7,623 nucleotides of DNA from an uncultured Fibrobacter sp. GTDB lineage: Bacteria; Fibrobacterota; Fibrobacteria; Fibrobacterales; Fibrobacteraceae. The stretch is from NCBI GenBank assembly GCA_947306025.1, contig CAMZFJ010000077.1, positions 1-7,623 on the forward strand. Reading direction: 5' to 3'. The translations under genes and the position numbers were made by a program. Shown piece after piece: positions 4,635 to 7,623 of this stretch (its first letter is position 1; every line of letters begins with the position of its first letter). The notes under the pieces are model-generated. The model was given only the letters and a program-made list of their open reading frames with translations. It made no database searches and had not been told where the DNA came from.

Positions 4635-5624
4635 ATGATTCGTAACGTAGCGATCATGGGCGCCACTGGCGCAGTAGGTCAGGAACTCCTCAAGATTCTT
4701 GAACAACGTAACTTTCCGCTTCAGAACTTGAAGCTTCTCGCATCCGAACGCAGCGTCGGTCGCGAATATGAATTCAAGGGCGAAAAGCTCAAGGTTGAAC
4801 TCACTTGCAAGGATGCATTCAAGGGCGTTGACCTCGTGCTCTCTTCTGCAGGCGCAAGCGTTTCCAAGGAATTTGCTCCTATCGCCGTTGATGCCGGTGC
4901 CGTTGTCGTCGACAACACGAGCTTCTTCCGCATGGATCCGAACGTCCCGCTCGTTGTCCCGGAAGTGAACCCGGAAGACATCAAGCTCCACAAGGGCATT
5001 ATCGCTAACCCGAACTGCACAACCATCATGATGGTTGTCGCTCTCAAGCCGATCAACGACTTGAGCAAGATCAAGACCATTCACGTTTCCTCTTACCAGA
5101 GCGCAAGCGGTGCCGGTGCAACTGGCATGGCCGAACTCAAGCAGCAGTACCAGGAAATCGTCGAAGGCAAGCCGGTCACCGTGAAGAAGTTCGCACACCA
5201 GCTCGCCTACAACCTCATCCCGCACATTGACGTGTTCACCGACAACGGCTACACCAAGGAAGAGATGAAGATGTTCAACGAAACGCAGAAGATCATGCAC
5301 AGCGACGTCCGCTGCGCTGCAACCTGCGTTCGCGTTTCTGCACTCCGCTGCCATTCCGAAGCTATCAGCTTCGAAACGGAACGCGCTCTTTCTGTTGAAG
5401 AAGTCCGCAATGCTATCAAGAACGGCGAAGGCCTCCAGCTCTGCGACGATCCGGCAAACAACGTTTACCCGATGCCGCTCAACCTCATGGGCACGGACGA
5501 CGTCTACGTCGGTCGTATCCGCAAGGACCTCGCTTGCGATAACGGCATGAACATCTGGATTGTTGGCGACCAGATCCGCAAGGGTGCTGCTCTCAACGCC
5601 GTCCAGATTGCAGAACGCCTGTAA
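4635..5624 (+). CDS. asd: Aspartate-semialdehyde dehydrogenase
   Basis: Catalyses NADPH-dependent reduction of L-aspartyl-4-phosphate to aspartate 4-semialdehyde, the branch point to lysine/diaminopimelate, threonine, methionine and isoleucine; a cytoplasmic enzyme. The length of 329 residues is normal for the family. The N-terminal Rossmann motif is IMGATGAVGQELL (7-19), with SAGASVSKE following the second strand region. The catalytic cysteine is Cys128 in ANPNCTTI, SSYQSASGAGATGM (152-165) is the conserved segment with the active-site Gln155, and the acid/base histidine is His240 in RVSALRCHSE (233-242). Start at ATG 4635 with AAAGG (4622-4626) 8 nt upstream. Codon use is strongly biased (CTC, AAG, GAA, AAC, ATC), consistent with good expression and unlike the preceding membrane-protein gene. 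It appears to be the last gene of its transcription unit, followed by a palindromic element and a terminator. Confidence 0.97.
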   Translation: MIRNVAIMGATGAVGQELLKILEQRNFPLQNLKLLASERSVGREYEFKGEKLKVELTCKDAFKGVDLVLSSAGASVSKEFAPIAVDAGAVVVDNTSFFRMDPNVPLVVPEVNPEDIKLHKGIIANPNCTTIMMVVALKPINDLSKIKTIHVSSYQSASGAGATGMAELKQQYQEIVEGKPVTVKKFAHQLAYNLIPHIDVFTDNGYTKEEMKMFNETQKIMHSDVRCAATCVRVSALRCHSEAISFETERALSVEEVRNAIKNGEGLQLCDDPANNVYPMPLNLMGTDDVYVGRIRKDLACDNGMNIWIVGDQIRKGAALNAVQIAERL

Positions 5625-5625
5625 T

Positions 5626-5686
5626 TGACATTCCTTGGTGAAGCCAAGAAATGTCATCCTGGAACCTCGAAGAGGTGATAGGATCC
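5626..5686. repeat. Compound palindromic element (REP-like) directly after asd
   Basis: Two adjoining stem-loops start 2 nt after the asd stop. The first pairs TGACATTCCTTGG (5626-5638) with CCAAGAAATGTCA (5644-5656), a 13-position stem with one mismatch and loop TGAAG. The second, beginning at the next base, pairs TCCT and ACCTC (5657-5660, 5664-5668) with GAGGT and AGGA (5672-5676, 5680-5683) around a GAA loop and a 3x3 internal loop, ending in GGATCC (5681-5686). The pattern GTCATCCTGGA...GATAGGATCC resembles dispersed intergenic palindromes I recall from several bacterial genomes, so it is probably one copy of a genome-wide family; that cannot be tested in one window. Confidence 0.6.
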
Positions 5687-5710
5687 ATAAAGGACAAGCA
5701 AAATTGAAAG

Positions 5711-5744
5711 CCCGCGCAGTTCTACTGCACGGGTTTCTTTTTTT
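5711..5744 (+). terminator. Intrinsic terminator of the ssb to asd unit
   Basis: CCCGCGCAGT (5711-5720) pairs with ACTGCACGGG (5724-5733) through a TCT loop with a single C-A mismatch. It is followed by TTTCTTTTTTT (5734-5744) and preceded by AAAG. This is a textbook intrinsic terminator 86 nt after the asd stop. Confidence 0.92.
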
Positions 5745-5756
5745 AAATGTTTAACG

Positions 5757-5792
5757 CACAAAAACAAGAACGCCTCCCCATCGAGAGGCGTT
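5757..5792 (-). terminator. Intrinsic terminator of the outer-membrane protein gene
   Basis: On the minus strand AACGCCTC (5792-5785) and GAGGCGTT (5776-5769) form a perfect 8-bp stem with an 8-nt loop, followed by CTTGTTTTTGT. It lies 24 nt after the stop of the gene at 5817-7106 and faces the asd terminator, isolating the convergent genes. Confidence 0.82.
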
Positions 5793-5816
5793 AATTCTTA
5801 CACTGTTAAGCGTCAA

Positions 5817-7106
5817 CTAGAAGCGGATCATAGCGCTGAAGTCGAGGATGGTGTTTCCACTCTGGAAGAAGTTGCCAGTACCAGTGAAGAGGCTTTCACC
5901 GATGCCGAGTTCAACAGCAAGGAAATCCTTGTACTGGTAGCGGAAACCAACAGAAGCATTAACAGTGTTCATCGCGTCCATCATCTTGGAATAATCAGCA
6001 TCGTTATCCTTCAAGTAACGGAAAGCAACCCAGTCATAACCAACTTCACCGTAGAACATGAAATTCTTGTTTTCGCCGACGAAAACTTCGCCAAGCATGC
6101 TCGGCTGGAGAACAGTGGTAAGAGAGAAACGATCCAGTGGATCATCGTAGTTTCTGTAAGAAACGATTGCAGCTAAGCCAAAAAGGATGCGAGCATTTTC
6201 GTTTTCAAGAACAGAGAGACCGCCACGAATGTACGGATCAATTTCCCAGAAGGAATCTGGGTCTTTAGGATCTGCTTTTGCTTGGACTTCTCCATCCCTC
6301 TCTGTTTCGTAATTGAAACTAATAAATCTTGCACCAAGAGTCCAAGTAAAGTTCTTGGCAGTCGGAGCGTTGGTCAAGCTGAGGTTGACAGTGAGGCTAT
6401 CGTAATGCTCTTCAGTTTCAGCTCCGAGATCCGGATCGGCGTGAGCTTGATTCCTAGTAGTAAGCCAGTCAACGTCTGTAGCGATGTTCATGCCCAAGAA
6501 ACTCTTGGCAATAGCAGCCGCCCAGTCATCACCACCAAAAGTACTCGATTTAACACCAGGCTGAACCTGATCTCCCTCAACCACAACTCTGGAATCACCG
6601 TCATTGCTAACGCGGTCGCGGCCAAGGCCTGCTCTGATATAAACGCCGAAACCAGGAGCGGCGTAACCGAGAGTGAGGCGACCGACTTCTTTTGGGGAGT
6701 CATCATCTAGAGCATGAGTAGCCCTAGAAATATCGAAAGCCGTAAAGAACGAGCCAAGGGAGAGAATTCCGAGTTTGTTCGTCGGTTCGATGTAGAAGAA
6801 CTTACGGTTAGCAAACAAGTTCGGGTACGTGAGCAAAAGGTCCGTGTTGTTTGCAGCAGCCATGTTGCTATTTCTGTTATAGGACTTGCCATGCAGAATA
6901 GCATTGAACGGAGAACGCTTGGATTCTTTCGGAATATCCGGTTTCACAAAAGCAACCGGAGAAGTCAGGCTTTCAGAAGAAGCTGCCTGTTCTTCCTGCT
7001 TCTGGAGCTCCTGTTCGCTCATGGAACGAGTTTCAGAAGAGCCTTCCTGAGCAAAGGCGAGACCGAAGCCGACAAGGCCAATGCCAAACATCGTTTTTAA
7101 ATTCAT
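5817..7106 (-). CDS. Outer-membrane beta-barrel protein (porin-like), family not identified
   Basis: Predicted 429-residue outer-membrane protein. A signal peptide covers residues 1-19 (MNLKTMFGIGLVGFGLAFA, cleavage before QEGSS). A short Glu/Gln/Ser-rich segment (20-47) follows, then a long region of alternating hydrophobic/polar strands rich in Gly and aromatics (for example VGRLTLGYAAPGFGVYIRAG, NFTWTLGARFISFNYE, NFMFYGEVGYDWVAFRY, ASVGFRYQYKDFLAVELGIG). The C-terminus is FSAMIRF; a final aromatic residue after an amphipathic strand is the usual barrel-assembly signal. No OmpA-type peptidoglycan-binding domain or plug is seen, so a porin or structural barrel is more likely than a TonB-dependent receptor. 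I do not recognise a named family; Fibrobacter-specific is a guess. Start at ATG 7106 with AAGGA (7117-7113) 6 nt upstream. It has its own promoter and terminator. Confidence 0.85.
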   Translation of the reverse strand: MNLKTMFGIGLVGFGLAFAQEGSSETRSMSEQELQKQEEQAASSESLTSPVAFVKPDIPKESKRSPFNAILHGKSYNRNSNMAAANNTDLLLTYPNLFANRKFFYIEPTNKLGILSLGSFFTAFDISRATHALDDDSPKEVGRLTLGYAAPGFGVYIRAGLGRDRVSNDGDSRVVVEGDQVQPGVKSSTFGGDDWAAAIAKSFLGMNIATDVDWLTTRNQAHADPDLGAETEEHYDSLTVNLSLTNAPTAKNFTWTLGARFISFNYETERDGEVQAKADPKDPDSFWEIDPYIRGGLSVLENENARILFGLAAIVSYRNYDDPLDRFSLTTVLQPSMLGEVFVGENKNFMFYGEVGYDWVAFRYLKDNDADYSKMMDAMNTVNASVGFRYQYKDFLAVELGIGESLFTGTGNFFQSGNTILDFSAMIRF

Positions 7107-7144
7107 ACGATTTCCTTATAATAAGTTTTTGAGGTTTACTTAAT

Positions 7145-7173
7145 AATATAATAATTTAGTTACTAGCCGCCAA
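7145..7173 (-). promoter_or_regulatory. Promoter of the outer-membrane protein gene
   Basis: On the minus strand TTGGCG (7173-7168) and TATATT (7150-7145) are separated by exactly 17 nt. The expected start is near 7138, about 32 nt before the ATG at 7106. The -35 lies within the last codons of the upstream aminopeptidase gene, so the barrel gene can be transcribed on its own as well as by read-through. Confidence 0.6.
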
Positions 7174-7623
7174 GCGAATCCGGATTCAGGCACTTGAGTT
7201 CATCAACCACAAAAAGTCCATCTTTACGGATGAGTTTGTCGTCGAACCAAATTTCACCACCGCCGTATTCCGGACGCATAATCAGCACCAAGTCCCAATG
7301 GATTGCGGACTTGTTTCCATTCGGAGCGTCTTCATAACACATGCCCGGCGTAAAGTGAATGCTTCCTGCAATCTTTTCGTCGAACAGAATATCGCACATC
7401 GGAGAAAGCACGAACGGATTGAAACCGATTGCAAATTCACCCACATAACGAGCGCCTTCGTCCGTATCGAAAATGGCGTTCAAGCTCTTGTTGTCACCCG
7501 TTTCGCAGGTGGCTTCGACAATTTTACCCTGTTTAAACACGAGTCGAATATTGCCGAACTGCTTGCCTTCGTAGAGCGTCGGCGTGTTGTAATGGATAAC
7601 GCCTTCGATACTCCCCTGCACCG
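7163..7623 (-). CDS. M29-family metallo-aminopeptidase, C-terminal part
   Basis: Only the last ~152 codons lie in the window; the gene enters from the right edge. Peptidase family M29 (AmpS / aminopeptidase T type) removes N-terminal residues from peptides with a two-metal site in the cytoplasm. Counting from codon 7621-7619, the visible part has DEGARYVGE (54-62), [18 protein letters not shown] (81-98) and SAIHWDLV (105-112). By family knowledge the metal ligands are a Glu, here Glu62; a His with a Tyr seven residues on, here His89 and Tyr96; and an HxD pair, here His108-Trp-Asp110. All are kept, so the enzyme is probably active. The first ligand Glu lies beyond the edge. A GTG at 7621 opens the visible frame but is almost certainly internal. 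The stop lies 56 nt before the outer-membrane protein start. Confidence 0.88.
   Translation of the reverse strand, partial: VQGSIEGVIHYNTPTLYEGKQFGNIRLVFKQGKIVEATCETGDNKSLNAIFDTDEGARYVGEFAIGFNPFVLSPMCDILFDEKIAGSIHFTPGMCYEDAPNGNKSAIHWDLVLIMRPEYGGGEIWFDDKLIRKDGLFVVDELKCLNPDSLGG

Noticed and set aside
4584..5657. A long open frame (357 codons) on the minus strand opposite asd
   Set aside because: It mirrors the strongly codon-biased asd gene, which has clear catalytic motifs. The antisense product has no recognisable domain or ribosome binding site and is a shadow.
7163..7621. A complete short gene starting at the GTG at 7621
   Set aside because: The visible protein begins in the middle of the M29 catalytic domain and lacks the first metal-ligand region, so the gene must continue past the right edge.

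Overview
The window looks like chromosome from a rumen- or gut-type Fibrobacter (phylum Fibrobacterota). The strongest pointer is a secreted family GH16 mixed-linkage beta-glucanase whose domain order is circularly permuted and which carries a serine-rich linker and a basic C-terminal tail. This is the architecture I remember for the Fibrobacter succinogenes 1,3-1,4-beta-glucanase. The residues differ at many positions from the S85 enzyme as I recall it, so a related strain or species is likely. Genus assignment is by recall, not by a search.

Layout, left to right. Positions 1-706 (minus strand) hold the N-terminal 235 codons of bioA, the PLP aminotransferase of biotin synthesis, running off the left edge. 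Its best promoter puts the transcript start almost on the ATG, so it may be leaderless. Positions 707-1033 contain no convincing gene but hold a degenerate tandem array with an 18-bp period. Positions 1034-1615 (minus) encode a small flavodoxin-fold reductase that appears to lack its family's usual cysteine cluster. Positions 1616-1918 are the divergent intergenic region between that gene and the glucanase (1919-2995, plus), with A-tracts and three or four tandem 17-20 bp repeats just before the glucanase ribosome binding site. A clear intrinsic terminator follows the glucanase.

A plus-strand run follows: ssb (3183-3662), an unrecognised four-helix membrane protein (3678-4613) and asd (4635-5624), with gaps of 15 and 21 nt, so probably one transcription unit. 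It ends in a compound palindromic element starting 2 nt after the asd stop, and then an intrinsic terminator. Converging on it from the right (minus strand) are an outer-membrane beta-barrel protein (5817-7106) with its own terminator and promoter, and the C-terminal part of an M29-family metallo-aminopeptidase (7163-7623), cut by the right edge.

Most of the window is housekeeping: biotin and aspartate-family biosynthesis, replication/repair and peptide turnover. Plant-polysaccharide degradation and an abundant-looking outer-membrane protein are the lineage-specific parts. I see no mobile element, CRISPR array, tRNA or rRNA. The most unexplained material is non-coding: two 18-bp-period repeat tracts on either side of the flavoprotein gene, the palindromic element after asd, and a perfect 10-bp-arm inverted repeat inside the membrane-protein gene. 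I do not see convincing evidence of a wholly new multi-gene system.
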